Source: Candidatus Levyibacteriota bacterium
GTDB taxonomy: Bacteria; Patescibacteriota; Microgenomatia; Levybacterales; GWA1-39-11
Assembly (NCBI GenBank): GCA_016204525.1
Contig: JACQKO010000082.1
Span: 1 to 9,771 of the forward strand
Length of the DNA: 9,771 nt
Direction: 5' to 3'
Each line of letters begins with the position of its first letter. Position 1 is the stretch's first letter. This document shows positions 1 to 6,135 of the stretch, in pieces. A model generated the notes under the pieces. That model was not told the origin of the DNA and searched no databases. It worked only from the letters and a program-made list of their open reading frames with translations. The translations under genes were made by a program, and so were the position numbers.

Positions 1-591
1 ATAACAAATCACACTAAAAATCAGATTTATTCAATATTGAAAAGACGAAAAAACAAAATTGAACAAATTCGTGAGAGTATAAAAAATGTTCAGATAATTA
101 ATTTACTCGAAGTTGATATTTTACCAAACGGAGATTTAGCAATTGATGATAAAGCACTCGAATATATTGATGCCGCAATAGTGTCAATTCACAGCGTGTT
201 TAAAGCTCCTCGTGACCAAATGACCAAAAGAGTTATTAAAGGACTGTCCCATCCAAAAGCAAGAATCCTAGCTCACCCAAGTGGAAGATTGATCAATCAA
301 CGCGTCGGTTACGAATTGGATTGGGATGAATTGTTTGATTTTGCGCTTAAAAATAATAGAGCCATTGAGATAAATGCATGGCCAACAAGACTTGACCTTA
401 CTGACCAGCTAGTTTTTGAAGCAAGAAAATTAGCCGTTAAATTCGTTATAGATACGGACGCTCACGCGACTTATCAAATGGATAACATGTTTTATGGAGT
501 TTCTGTTGCTCGCCGCGGGTGGTGCGAGCCAAAGGACATTTTGAATACTCTACCTTACGAACAGTTTTATAAATGGCTCACAAATAAATAG
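1..591 (+). CDS. polX: PolX-type DNA polymerase/exonuclease, C-terminal PHP domain (5' truncated)
   Basis: The reading frame is open from base 1 and ends with TAG at 589-591, so the gene starts upstream of the window; a TTG at 37 is only an internal codon. The visible ~196 residues are the second half of a PHP metal-dependent phosphoesterase domain. Motifs in order are ITNH (bases 1-12), LEVDILPNGDL (E at 109-111, a metal ligand position), SIHS, LAHPSGR, EINAWPTRLDL and IDTDAH. The tail, DNMFYGVSVARRGWCEPKDILNTLP, is typical of the C-terminus of bacterial family X polymerases, where the PHP domain supplies 3'-5' exonuclease or AP-endonuclease activity in base excision repair. The usual ITDH is ITNH here; the His ligand is kept. 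The polymerase core is off-window, so a stand-alone PHP protein cannot be excluded. Confidence 0.82.
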   Translation: MTNHTKNQIYSILKRRKNKIEQIRESIKNVQIINLLEVDILPNGDLAIDDKALEYIDAAIVSIHSVFKAPRDQMTKRVIKGLSHPKARILAHPSGRLINQRVGYELDWDELFDFALKNNRAIEINAWPTRLDLTDQLVFEARKLAVKFVIDTDAHATYQMDNMFYGVSVARRGWCEPKDILNTLPYEQFYKWLTNK

Positions 592-617
592 TTTCCAGTT
601 TCGAGTTTCCAATCTCC
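590..617 (+). repeat. Heptamer array, 4 units, consensus A(A/G)TTTCC
   Basis: Four consecutive 7-base units (AGTTTCC, AGTTTCG, AGTTTCC, AATCTCC) begin at the last base of the polX stop region and run into the gap before lemA. The consensus is the same as the perfect array inside gatB at 6734-6761. The array ends in AT-rich sequence (AATTAATTGATCAATT), and a reversed copy follows at 646-680. Confidence 0.8.
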
Positions 618-645
618 AATTAATTGATCAATTTATTAATTAACT

Positions 646-680
646 GGCAACTGGAAAATGGCAATTGGAGATTGTTGACT
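646..680 (-). repeat. Opposed heptamer array, reverse complement of the 590-617 family
   Basis: Units read on the + strand are GGCAACT, GGAAAAT, GGCAATT, GGAGATT and GTTGACT. In reverse complement these give A(A/G)TT(T/G)CC-like heptamers facing the 590-617 array. The arms hold a 12-base perfect inverted repeat (610-621 with 663-674) and a separate 9-base one (592-600 with 649-657). These two pairings cross, so they cannot both form one simple hairpin; they more likely reflect shared repeat units than a designed stem. No T-run follows, so it does not look like an intrinsic terminator. Confidence 0.75.
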
Positions 681-696
681 TTCAGTCAACTGTTGT

Positions 697-701
697 GGGA
701 G
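697..701 (+). promoter_or_regulatory. Shine-Dalgarno of lemA
   Basis: GGGAG lies 9 bases before ATG 711. It fixes the lemA start at 711 instead of the longer open frame from 624, whose first 29 codons are only translated repeat sequence. Confidence 0.65.
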
Positions 702-710
702 AATACTAAT

Positions 711-1262
711 ATGAACCCAACCTTAGCTATTGGAATAATCGTTCTTCTCATAATTATCTACCTCTGGTTTACATATAATTCCCTCGTAGTTCTTCGGGAA
801 AGAATAAAGGAAGCGCTTTCTCAAATTGACGTCCAGCTCAAAAGACGTACTGATTTAATTCCTAATTTAATAGAAACAGTCAAAGGTTATGCAAAACATG
901 AAAAAGGCGTATTCGAGGAAGTAACTCGAGCGCGTGCTAATATGCTTAAAGCAGAAACCCCCGCTCAAAAGGCTGAGGCAGATAATATGATGGAAAAAGC
1001 GCTGAAATCAATTTTTGCCGTGGCAGAAAACTATCCAGACTTAAAAGCCAGTGAAAATTTTCTCAACCTTCAAGAAGAATTATCAGACACAGAAAACAAA
1101 GTTTCCTACTCTAGACAATTCTATAACTCGAATGTTTTAGCATATAATTCATCTATTAAAACCTTCCCTGCTGTACTTATTGCCAGTCAATTCGGCTTTA
1201 AGGAAGTTGAATTCTTTGAAACGGAAGAAGAAGGCAAGAAAGAAGTCAAGGTGAAATTTTAG
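711..1262 (+). CDS. lemA: LemA family membrane protein
   Basis: The product is 183 residues, normal for LemA. Residues 4-22 form one hydrophobic helix with the N-terminus probably outside; the remainder is helical and charged. The family signature is clear: ALSQIDVQLKRRTDLIPNLIETVKGYAKHE (about 35-64), then the C-terminal YNSSIKTFPAVLIASQFGFKEVEFFE. LemA proteins have no settled biochemical role, but they often sit beside M48 peptidases such as HtpX, as here, which suggests a shared envelope quality-control function. The ATG at 711 has GGGAG 9 bases upstream and places the membrane helix at the N-terminus. The frame remains open back to 624, but that extension (NWQLENGNW and so on) is encoded by heptamer repeats and is unlikely to be translated. 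Confidence 0.92.
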   Translation: MNPTLAIGIIVLLIIIYLWFTYNSLVVLRERIKEALSQIDVQLKRRTDLIPNLIETVKGYAKHEKGVFEEVTRARANMLKAETPAQKAEADNMMEKALKSIFAVAENYPDLKASENFLNLQEELSDTENKVSYSRQFYNSNVLAYNSSIKTFPAVLIASQFGFKEVEFFETEEEGKKEVKVKF

Positions 1263-1266
1263 TCAT

Positions 1267-1335
1267 GGTTAAAGGGTTTGGGTGTTGCAGCTAGTATAGT
1301 TTAAGGTTTGAGTTTTCGGTTAGTTGACCCAAACC
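1267..1335. repeat. Degenerate repeat region between lemA and htpX
   Basis: The 131-base gap holds decayed units with an approximate 7-base period, best seen at 1295-1322 (TATAGTT, TAAGGTT, TGAGTTT, TCGGTTA). A 9-base perfect inverted repeat, GGTTTGGGT at 1275-1283 and ACCCAAACC at 1327-1335, spans 43 bases. From 1360 the strand becomes C-rich (CCCAACCCAACC), roughly mirroring the G-rich left side. No T-run follows, so a terminator is not supported. The 7-base phasing is weaker here than at the other sites. Confidence 0.5.
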
Positions 1336-1393
1336 ATACCCTCTTACCATATGAGCAGCCCCAACCCAACCTACAACCAGTTCTAGAAAAATT

Positions 1394-2293
1394 ATGACAA
1401 TATATAGCCAGATTTCATCGAATAAGTTAAAGACCTGCATCATAATGATTCTTTTCGTTGTCTTTTTTCTAACAGTCTCCTATGTATTAGGAAGGGCCTT
1501 AGGCTATGGACTTTCGTTTGCAGGCATAATGCTAATCATCTCCGGTCTTATCTCGTTCATTTCCTACTATAATTCAGATAAAATTGTTCTGTCAATGTCC
1601 GGCGCAAAACCGGCAGACAAAAAAAACTATCGCGAACTTTATACAACAGTAGAAAATCTTTCTATTGCCTCAGGGCTTCCGATTCCGCGTGTTTATGTAA
1701 TCGAAGATTCTTCACCAAATGCATTTGCTACCGGACGTGACCCAAAACACGCGGCAGTCGCTGCGACCACTGGATTGCTAGCAAAACTAAAAGATGCAGA
1801 GCTTGAAGGAGTTATTGCCCACGAACTTTCGCACGTTAAAAACTATGATACAAGACTTATGGGAGTCGTTGCTATACTTGTGGGGTCTATTGCAATCTTA
1901 GCGGATGTTTTTATGCGTTCGTTATGGTTTAGTGGACGCGGAAATGACAGAAGATCAGGAAATCAGATATTCCTAATTATTGGTATTATTGCCGCAATTG
2001 TGGCTCCGATCGCTGCTGTATTAATACAGCTTGCGGTTTCCCGAAGGCGCGAGTACCTTGCAGACGCAGACGGGGTACTTCTAACTCGCTATCCGGATGG
2101 CTTGGCAGATGCCTTGGCTAAAATTGCTGCTGATCGAACTCCCCTAAAACACGCTCACACCGGAGCAGCCCACCTATATATCGAGAACCCGTTCAAATCA
2201 GATACCAAAACGACTCGAGGAAACTGGCTCACAAACTTATTTTCTACCCACCCCCCTGTTGAAGACCGCGTAAGAATTCTTCGCGCCATGTAA
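1394..2293 (+). CDS. htpX: HtpX-like M48 family membrane zinc metalloprotease
   Basis: The product is 299 residues, close to usual HtpX length. Two N-terminal membrane helices (about 13-33 and 38-58) precede the protease domain, and two more follow the active site (about 153-173 and 192-215). The zinc motif HELSH is at 143-147 and the third ligand is E220 in REYLADADG. The substrate strand NAFATGRDPKHAAVAATTGLL (109-129) and the C-terminal THPPVEDRVRIL (285-296) are also typical. HtpX degrades misfolded or damaged membrane proteins, with the active site on the cytoplasmic face. It follows lemA, a common pairing, although a 131-base repeat-rich gap separates them. No good Shine-Dalgarno precedes ATG 1394; a TAGAAA four bases away is a poor -10. 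All catalytic residues are present. Confidence 0.94.
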   Translation: MTIYSQISSNKLKTCIIMILFVVFFLTVSYVLGRALGYGLSFAGIMLIISGLISFISYYNSDKIVLSMSGAKPADKKNYRELYTTVENLSIASGLPIPRVYVIEDSSPNAFATGRDPKHAAVAATTGLLAKLKDAELEGVIAHELSHVKNYDTRLMGVVAILVGSIAILADVFMRSLWFSGRGNDRRSGNQIFLIIGIIAAIVAPIAAVLIQLAVSRRREYLADADGVLLTRYPDGLADALAKIAADRTPLKHAHTGAAHLYIENPFKSDTKTTRGNWLTNLFSTHPPVEDRVRILRAM

Positions 2294-2311
2294 ATTTCAT
2301 AGCATCTGCAT

Positions 2312-2317
2312 TATAAT
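2312..2317 (+). promoter_or_regulatory. Candidate -10 box for leaderless murT transcription
   Basis: A perfect TATAAT ends 7 bases before the murT ATG at 2325, in a 31-base gap after htpX. A start site at the normal distance would fall at about 2324, giving an mRNA with essentially no leader. No Shine-Dalgarno is present. The -35 region is weak: TGTAAA at 17-base spacing matches 3 of 6. Confidence 0.6.
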
Positions 2318-2324
2318 ACTCTTT

Positions 2325-3650
2325 ATGAACTCAATACTTATTCTTCTGGGAAAGACTATTTTGTTTCTATCGCGAACTTTCAACTTGGGTTCGGGATCCA
2401 CGTGGCCGGGGCATGTTGCCATGGAAACTAATCCCAAATTTGTTCGTCAAGTTATAAAAAAGAATCCGAATCTTAAAGTAGTATTAGTTGCAGGGACTAA
2501 TGGAAAAACAACGACCTCTTTAATGCTCCAGGAAATTCTTCAAGAAGGCGGTTTGAAAGTCTTCAGAAATGAAGCCGGAGCCAATCTTTTGAACGGAATA
2601 GCTTCAAGTATAATTGCAAACATAAATTTAACCGGTCGGTTAAATTTTGATGTAGCAATTTTTGAGGTTGATGAAAGAAATGTTGAACTCGCGCTGAAAG
2701 AAATTCACCCCAACGTAATTCTTTTTTTGAATATATTCCGCGATCAGTTAGACCGGTACGGAGAAGTAAATCAAGTGTTAAAAGATTGGGGAAATGCCTT
2801 ATCGATGGTTAAAAATTCGACATTATTAACTAATGGTGATGATCCTGCTCTTGCACATCTTGCTAAAAAATCTGGTCTAAAAACATTCCTGTTTGGTATC
2901 GACGACAAGTTTATGATTAAAAACATGACTGGACATGACGTAGATTTTATCTATTGCCCTAATTGTCAAACGAAGCTGGATTATAAAAAAAATTCATTTT
3001 CTCACATGGGCGATTTTACTTGTCCAAAATGTAAATTTAAGCGAGAAAATATCGAGCAAATTAAATTAACCCGCTACCCTCTTTTTGGAATTTATAACAT
3101 CTACAATACTAATGCAGCAGCATTGATTGCAAACAAAATTTTTGATGTTTCTGCCGAAAAAATAAATAGAGCACTTAAAACTTTTAAGCCGGCATTCGGT
3201 AGACAGGAGGAAATTAACTACAAGGGAAGGAAAATTTTAATGCTTCTTTCAAAAAACCCGGCAGGATTTAACCAATCCATATCGACACTTTCCGACTTCA
3301 TTCACCCCCGAGGTGAAAATGTGCCTACACCTCGGGGATGTAACATATTGCTCATTCTTAATGATCGAATCCCGGATGGTCGAGACGTCTCCTGGATATG
3401 GGATTTGGATTTTGAGAACTTGCCGAAAGATTCGAAGATATTTATCTCCGGCGACCGTGCCCACGACATGGCTTTACGAATTAAATATAGTCAGTTGTCA
3501 GATGTCAGTGGTCAGTTGTTCGAAGATTTACGAGAGGCAATCGAAAATGCAGTAAGCGAAACGAAACCAAATGAAACTTTATTTATACTTCCAACCTATT
3601 CCGCAATGCTCGAATCTCGTAAAATACTAACCGGAAGGAGCATCCTATGA
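2325..3650 (+). CDS. murT: MurT, Mur-ligase-like subunit of lipid II isoglutaminyl synthase
   Basis: The product is 441 residues. With GatD, MurT uses ATP and glutamine-derived ammonia to amidate the alpha-carboxyl of D-Glu in lipid II, on the cytoplasmic side of the membrane. The P-loop GTNGKTT is at 57-63, the Mur ligase centre EVDERN at 114-119, and LNIFRDQLDRYGE at 135-147. Four cysteines in CPNC (211-214) and CPKC (233-236) form the zinc ribbon that sets MurT apart from other Mur ligases. NPAGFNQ (311-317) and NDRIPDGRDVSWIWD (346-360) begin the MurT-specific C-terminal domain, which supplies the Asp completing GatD's catalytic triad. There are two oddities: residues ~325-339 are encoded by a palindrome and look inserted, and residues 389-398 by a heptamer array. 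The gene overlaps gatD by 4 bases and has a probable leaderless promoter. Confidence 0.95.
   Translation: MNSILILLGKTILFLSRTFNLGSGSTWPGHVAMETNPKFVRQVIKKNPNLKVVLVAGTNGKTTTSLMLQEILQEGGLKVFRNEAGANLLNGIASSIIANINLTGRLNFDVAIFEVDERNVELALKEIHPNVILFLNIFRDQLDRYGEVNQVLKDWGNALSMVKNSTLLTNGDDPALAHLAKKSGLKTFLFGIDDKFMIKNMTGHDVDFIYCPNCQTKLDYKKNSFSHMGDFTCPKCKFKRENIEQIKLTRYPLFGIYNIYNTNAAALIANKIFDVSAEKINRALKTFKPAFGRQEEINYKGRKILMLLSKNPAGFNQSISTLSDFIHPRGENVPTPRGCNILLILNDRIPDGRDVSWIWDLDFENLPKDSKIFISGDRAHDMALRIKYSQLSDVSGQLFEDLREAIENAVSETKPNETLFILPTYSAMLESRKILTGRSIL
3306..3337. repeat. 10-bp perfect palindrome inside murT
   Basis: CCCCGAGGTG (3306-3315) and CACCTCGGGG (3328-3337) are exact inverted copies around a 12-base loop. 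The stem is far more GC-rich than the surrounding gene. It encodes HPRGENVPTPRG between the conserved NPAGFNQ and NDRIPDGRDVSW blocks, where I recall MurT homologues having a linker about 10 residues shorter. This looks like an in-frame palindromic insertion. It could also act as an RNA hairpin during translation. Confidence 0.72.
3489..3516 (+). repeat. Heptamer array, 4 units, consensus (N)GTCAG(T/A), inside murT
   Basis: Units AGTCAGT, TGTCAGA, TGTCAGT and GGTCAGT share the core GTCAG at an exact 7-base spacing. They encode residues 389-398 of MurT (SQLSDVSGQL), between MALRIKY and EDLREA, in a region I recall as poorly conserved in the family. From memory, the length here is close to that of other MurT proteins, so the array may have replaced native sequence instead of lengthening it. 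Confidence 0.75.
3633..3640 (+). promoter_or_regulatory. Shine-Dalgarno of gatD
   Basis: GGAAGGAG lies 6 bases before ATG 3647 and is the strongest initiation signal among the murT-gatB genes. It supports a start at 3647 even though the first 14 codons are repeat-encoded and not part of the conserved GatD fold. Confidence 0.7.
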
Positions 3651-4423
3651 CCAAAAGCCAAAAGCCAAAAGCTATAAGCTATAAGCTTACCATCGGGTGG
3701 TTATATCCGGATCTCATGAGCACGTATGGAGATCGGGGGAATATTATTGTGCTTCAAAAACGAGCCGAATGGCGCGGCATCAAAGTCAAAGTTAAACCAA
3801 TTGGTATCGAAACTAGTCCCTATTCCCTAGTCGTTAGCGACTTACTATTTATGGGCGGTGCCCAGGACACTCAACAAGAAATTGTAAACCGGGATTTGCA
3901 GGATATGAAAGGCAAGGTCTTAATCGAGCAAATCGAAAAGGGAATTCCCGGATTATATATTTGCGGAGCTTATCAATTCTTAGGAAAATACTATCGAACT
4001 GCAGACAAAAAAAAACTCCCAGGACTCGGAGTCTTCCCTCTCTCCACCGAAAACCCCGGTGAAAAATATCCGCGGCTAATTGGTAATATCGTGATCGAAC
4101 CAAAAATTGAGGGACTCACCCAACCGCTCGTGGGTTTCGAAAATCATGGAGGCAGAACTTATCTTGATTACAAAAACCAGAGACTTGGGGATGTTAAAAA
4201 AGGATTTGGGAACAACGGTAAAGACGAAAGCGAAGGAATTGTTTATAAAAACTCATTTGGAACCTATCTCCACGGCCCAATCCTCCCCAAAAATCCACAG
4301 CTTGCAGACTTACTGTTGACACTGGCTCTTGAAAAAAAGTATGGCGAGAAAATTCGCCTAGAACCTCTCGATAACTCCATAGAAAAAAAAGCTCGTGAAA
4401 CAGTGATGAAAAAGTTGATATAA
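3647..4423 (+). CDS. gatD: GatD, glutamine amidotransferase subunit of lipid II isoglutaminyl synthase
   Basis: The product is 258 residues with a class I (CobB/CobQ-like) glutaminase fold. It releases ammonia from glutamine for MurT. The conserved core begins at IGWLYPDLMSTYGDRGN (16-32). GGAQDTQQEI (70-79) follows, then the nucleophile elbow LYICGAYQ with C106, FENHGGRTYL (164-173) and the catalytic His in GTYLHGP (H209). The third triad residue comes from MurT. The ATG overlaps the murT stop (ATGA, 3647-3650) and has a strong Shine-Dalgarno, so the two subunits are translationally coupled. The first 14 residues (MTKSQKPKAISYKL) are encoded by a 7-base tandem array and extend the family's usual N-terminus. 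The stop TAA (4421-4423) lies inside the -10 box of gatC. This gene is distinct from the archaeal gatD of GatDE. Confidence 0.94.
   Translation: MTKSQKPKAISYKLTIGWLYPDLMSTYGDRGNIIVLQKRAEWRGIKVKVKPIGIETSPYSLVVSDLLFMGGAQDTQQEIVNRDLQDMKGKVLIEQIEKGIPGLYICGAYQFLGKYYRTADKKKLPGLGVFPLSTENPGEKYPRLIGNIVIEPKIEGLTQPLVGFENHGGRTYLDYKNQRLGDVKKGFGNNGKDESEGIVYKNSFGTYLHGPILPKNPQLADLLLTLALEKKYGEKIRLEPLDNSIEKKARETVMKKLI
3653..3687 (+). repeat. Heptamer array, 5 units, consensus A(A/T)AAGC(C/T), at the gatD start
   Basis: Units AAAAGCC, AAAAGCC, AAAAGCT, ATAAGCT and ATAAGCT follow one another without a gap. They start 6 bases after the A of the gatD start codon. The translated part reads KSQKPKAISYKL. A full 21-base period of AAAAGCC gives KSQKPKA with no stop; ATAAGCT would give a TAA in one frame but is read in a frame that avoids it. 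Confidence 0.85.
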
Positions 4424-4424
4424 T
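4416..4424 (+). promoter_or_regulatory. Extended -10 promoter for leaderless gatC transcription
   Basis: TGATATAAT combines a perfect TATAAT (4419-4424) with an upstream TG extension. It ends 6 bases before ATG 4431, so the expected transcription start is the A of that ATG. It overlaps the end of gatD. No Shine-Dalgarno is seen. A weak -35, GTGAAA (4395-4400), lies at 18-base spacing. Confidence 0.62.
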
Positions 4425-4430
4425 TTGATT

Positions 4431-4718
4431 ATGAAAATAGATATTAAACACGTAGCTAAACTGGCGAATTTAAAGCTTAAAGACAAAGACCTTCCTAAAT
4501 TCGAAAAGCAGTTGAATGAGATTGTTGCTTATGTTGAAAAGCTGAACGAGGTTGATACAAAAAATGTTGAGATCACTTCTCAAGTCACCGGCCTTGAAAA
4601 CATAATCCGAGAAGATATCCCTGCTCCATCTCTAACTCAAGAAGAAGTATTATCCGGAACCAAATCTAAACATAATGGATTATTTAAAGTGAAGGCAATC
4701 CTAGACAGTGAATCGTGA
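4431..4718 (+). CDS. gatC: Asp-tRNA(Asn)/Glu-tRNA(Gln) amidotransferase subunit C
   Basis: The product is 95 residues, normal for GatC. It is a small non-catalytic belt protein that wraps around GatA and GatB and stabilises the complex. Family features are HVAKLANLKLKDKDLPKFEKQLNEIVAYVEKLNEVDT (7-43) and the C-terminal REDIPAPSLTQEEVLSGTKSKHNGLFKV, matching the usual (L)R.D.......E.ll.naP....g.f.V pattern. ATG 4431 was chosen over an in-frame TTG at 4425 because the -10 box ends at 4424 and would place the transcript start at 4431. The stop TGA (4716-4718) and the last few codons are encoded by a heptamer array that continues to the gatA start, so the final residues DSES may be repeat-derived. 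Confidence 0.92.
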   Translation: MKIDIKHVAKLANLKLKDKDLPKFEKQLNEIVAYVEKLNEVDTKNVEITSQVTGLENIIREDIPAPSLTQEEVLSGTKSKHNGLFKVKAILDSES

Positions 4719-4735
4719 AGCATGAATTATGAATA
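4708..4735 (+). repeat. Heptamer array, 4 units, consensus (A/G)TGAA(T/G)N, across the gatC/gatA junction
   Basis: Units GTGAATC, GTGAAGC, ATGAATT and ATGAATA follow in register, with ATGGTTT as a possible decayed fifth (4736-4742). The array supplies both the gatC stop (TGA within GTGAAGC) and the gatA start (ATG of ATGAATA). It replaces any obvious Shine-Dalgarno for gatA. Confidence 0.78.
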
Positions 4736-6135
4736 ATGGTTTAAACACTTTGACTATTAGAGAATCTCTGGAAGGATTAAGGAATAAGGAATTTTCTTCT
4801 GTTGAATTGACAAGGGCGTGCTTGGATCAGATTAAAAAATATAATTCCGATATTAATGCTTTTTTGACGATTAACGAACGTGCGATTAATGAGGCAAGAA
4901 GAGCAGATGAAGCCCGAGAGAACGGTTCGGATTCCCCACTTTTAGGCATTCCCATTGCCTTAAAAGATATGTTCTTAACAAAAGGCTTACGAACTACTGC
5001 CGCTTCTCATGTTCTCGAGAATTACATCCCGCAATATGACTCAACTGTAGTCCAAAAATTAAAAGATGCGGGTGCGATTATTTTGGGAAAAACGAATCAT
5101 GATGCATGGGCACATGGTTCGAGCGGTGAGAATTCAGACTTTGGACCTACGAAAAATCCATGGAATAAAGAATATGTACCGGGAGGCTCAAGCTCGGGAT
5201 CCGCCGCATCAGTTGCCGCAGATATGACAATTGCCTCAACAGGGACAGATACAGGAGGCTCTATACGACTACCCGCCTCTTTCACGAATACCGTTGGTTT
5301 AAAACCCACTTACGGACTGGTTTCTCGATACGGAATTATCGCAATGGCCTCCTCTCTTGACTCTATCGGTCACTTTACAAAAACTGTTGAAGATTCAGCG
5401 ATATTCTTGAATGTCACAGCAGGCAACGATCCGATGGATGCAACTACCACGAAAAACAAGATACCAAACCACCTTGAAGACTTGGATAAAGGCGTAAAAG
5501 GTTTTAAAATCGGTGTTCCAAAAGAGTATTTTACGCAAGGTCTTGACTCTAATATCAAGAAAAACATAGAGGGAGCGATTAAAAAATTCGAGGAGCTTGG
5601 AGCCGAAATTATCGAAATTTCCCTCCCCCACACGGAATACGGAATTGCCTGCTATTATATTATTCAACCTTCTGAAGTTTCATCAAATTTAGCCCGATAC
5701 GATGGAATTCGCTATGGCAACGATCGAACACGTTTTGGTGATGAAGCCGTTAGGCGAATAATACTTGGAACATTTACGCTCTCATCAGGTTATTATGAGG
5801 CGTATTACAAGAAGGCGATGCAGGCGCGGACATTAATTCGACAAGATTTCGAAGAAGCGTTTAAAAAAGTTGACGCAATTATTTCTCCAGTTTCCCCTAC
5901 TCCGCCATGGGAACTTGGTGAAAAAGTGGACGATCCATTAAAAATGTACCTATCCGATGTATATACAGTAATTGCAAACCTTGCCGGAATTCCGGGGCTT
6001 GCGGTTCCCTCGGGTTTTATAGGCGACTTACCAACAGGTTTTCAAATTCTAGGGCCACAGTTCTCAGAAAAACTTCTGTTCCGAATCGGCCACGCATTCG
6101 AACAAACGCAGGAAAGGAAAGTGCTTGAGAAATGA
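4729..6135 (+). CDS. gatA: Asp-tRNA(Asn)/Glu-tRNA(Gln) amidotransferase subunit A
   Basis: The product is 468 residues with an amidase-signature fold. It hydrolyses glutamine and sends ammonia to GatB for conversion of Glu-tRNA(Gln) to Gln-tRNA(Gln), or Asp-tRNA(Asn) to Asn-tRNA(Asn). The Ser-cisSer-Lys triad is complete and falls at K79 (GIPIALKDMF), S154 (PGGSSSGS) and S178 (TDTGGSIR). I recall the same numbers for Staphylococcus aureus GatA, and this supports the start at 4729. YDGIRYGND (699-region codons near 5700) and the Asp-bearing YLSDVYTVIANLAGIPG segment are typical glutamine-pocket regions. After the nucleophile, the common SIRQPASFCG reads SIRLPASFTN here, possibly a lineage variant. 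The start codon sits in a heptamer array with no clear Shine-Dalgarno. The gene overlaps gatB by 4 bases. Confidence 0.95.
   Translation: MNNGLNTLTIRESLEGLRNKEFSSVELTRACLDQIKKYNSDINAFLTINERAINEARRADEARENGSDSPLLGIPIALKDMFLTKGLRTTAASHVLENYIPQYDSTVVQKLKDAGAIILGKTNHDAWAHGSSGENSDFGPTKNPWNKEYVPGGSSSGSAASVAADMTIASTGTDTGGSIRLPASFTNTVGLKPTYGLVSRYGIIAMASSLDSIGHFTKTVEDSAIFLNVTAGNDPMDATTTKNKIPNHLEDLDKGVKGFKIGVPKEYFTQGLDSNIKKNIEGAIKKFEELGAEIIEISLPHTEYGIACYYIIQPSEVSSNLARYDGIRYGNDRTRFGDEAVRRIILGTFTLSSGYYEAYYKKAMQARTLIRQDFEEAFKKVDAIISPVSPTPPWELGEKVDDPLKMYLSDVYTVIANLAGIPGLAVPSGFIGDLPTGFQILGPQFSEKLLFRIGHAFEQTQERKVLEK

Noticed and set aside
37..39. TTG as a start for the PHP gene
   Set aside because: The frame is open to base 1 and the residues before it (ITNH) belong to the PHP domain.
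590..680. Rho-independent terminator after polX
   Set aside because: Inverted repeats are present but cross each other, the loops are long, and no T-run follows.
624..710. Upstream extension of lemA in the same frame (29 extra residues)
   Set aside because: It is translated heptamer repeat, lacks a ribosome site, and would bury the N-terminal membrane helix; GGGAG before ATG 711 decides the start.
1384..1389. TAGAAA as a -10 box for htpX
   Set aside because: Only 4 bases separate it from the ATG, which would place transcription start inside the coding sequence.
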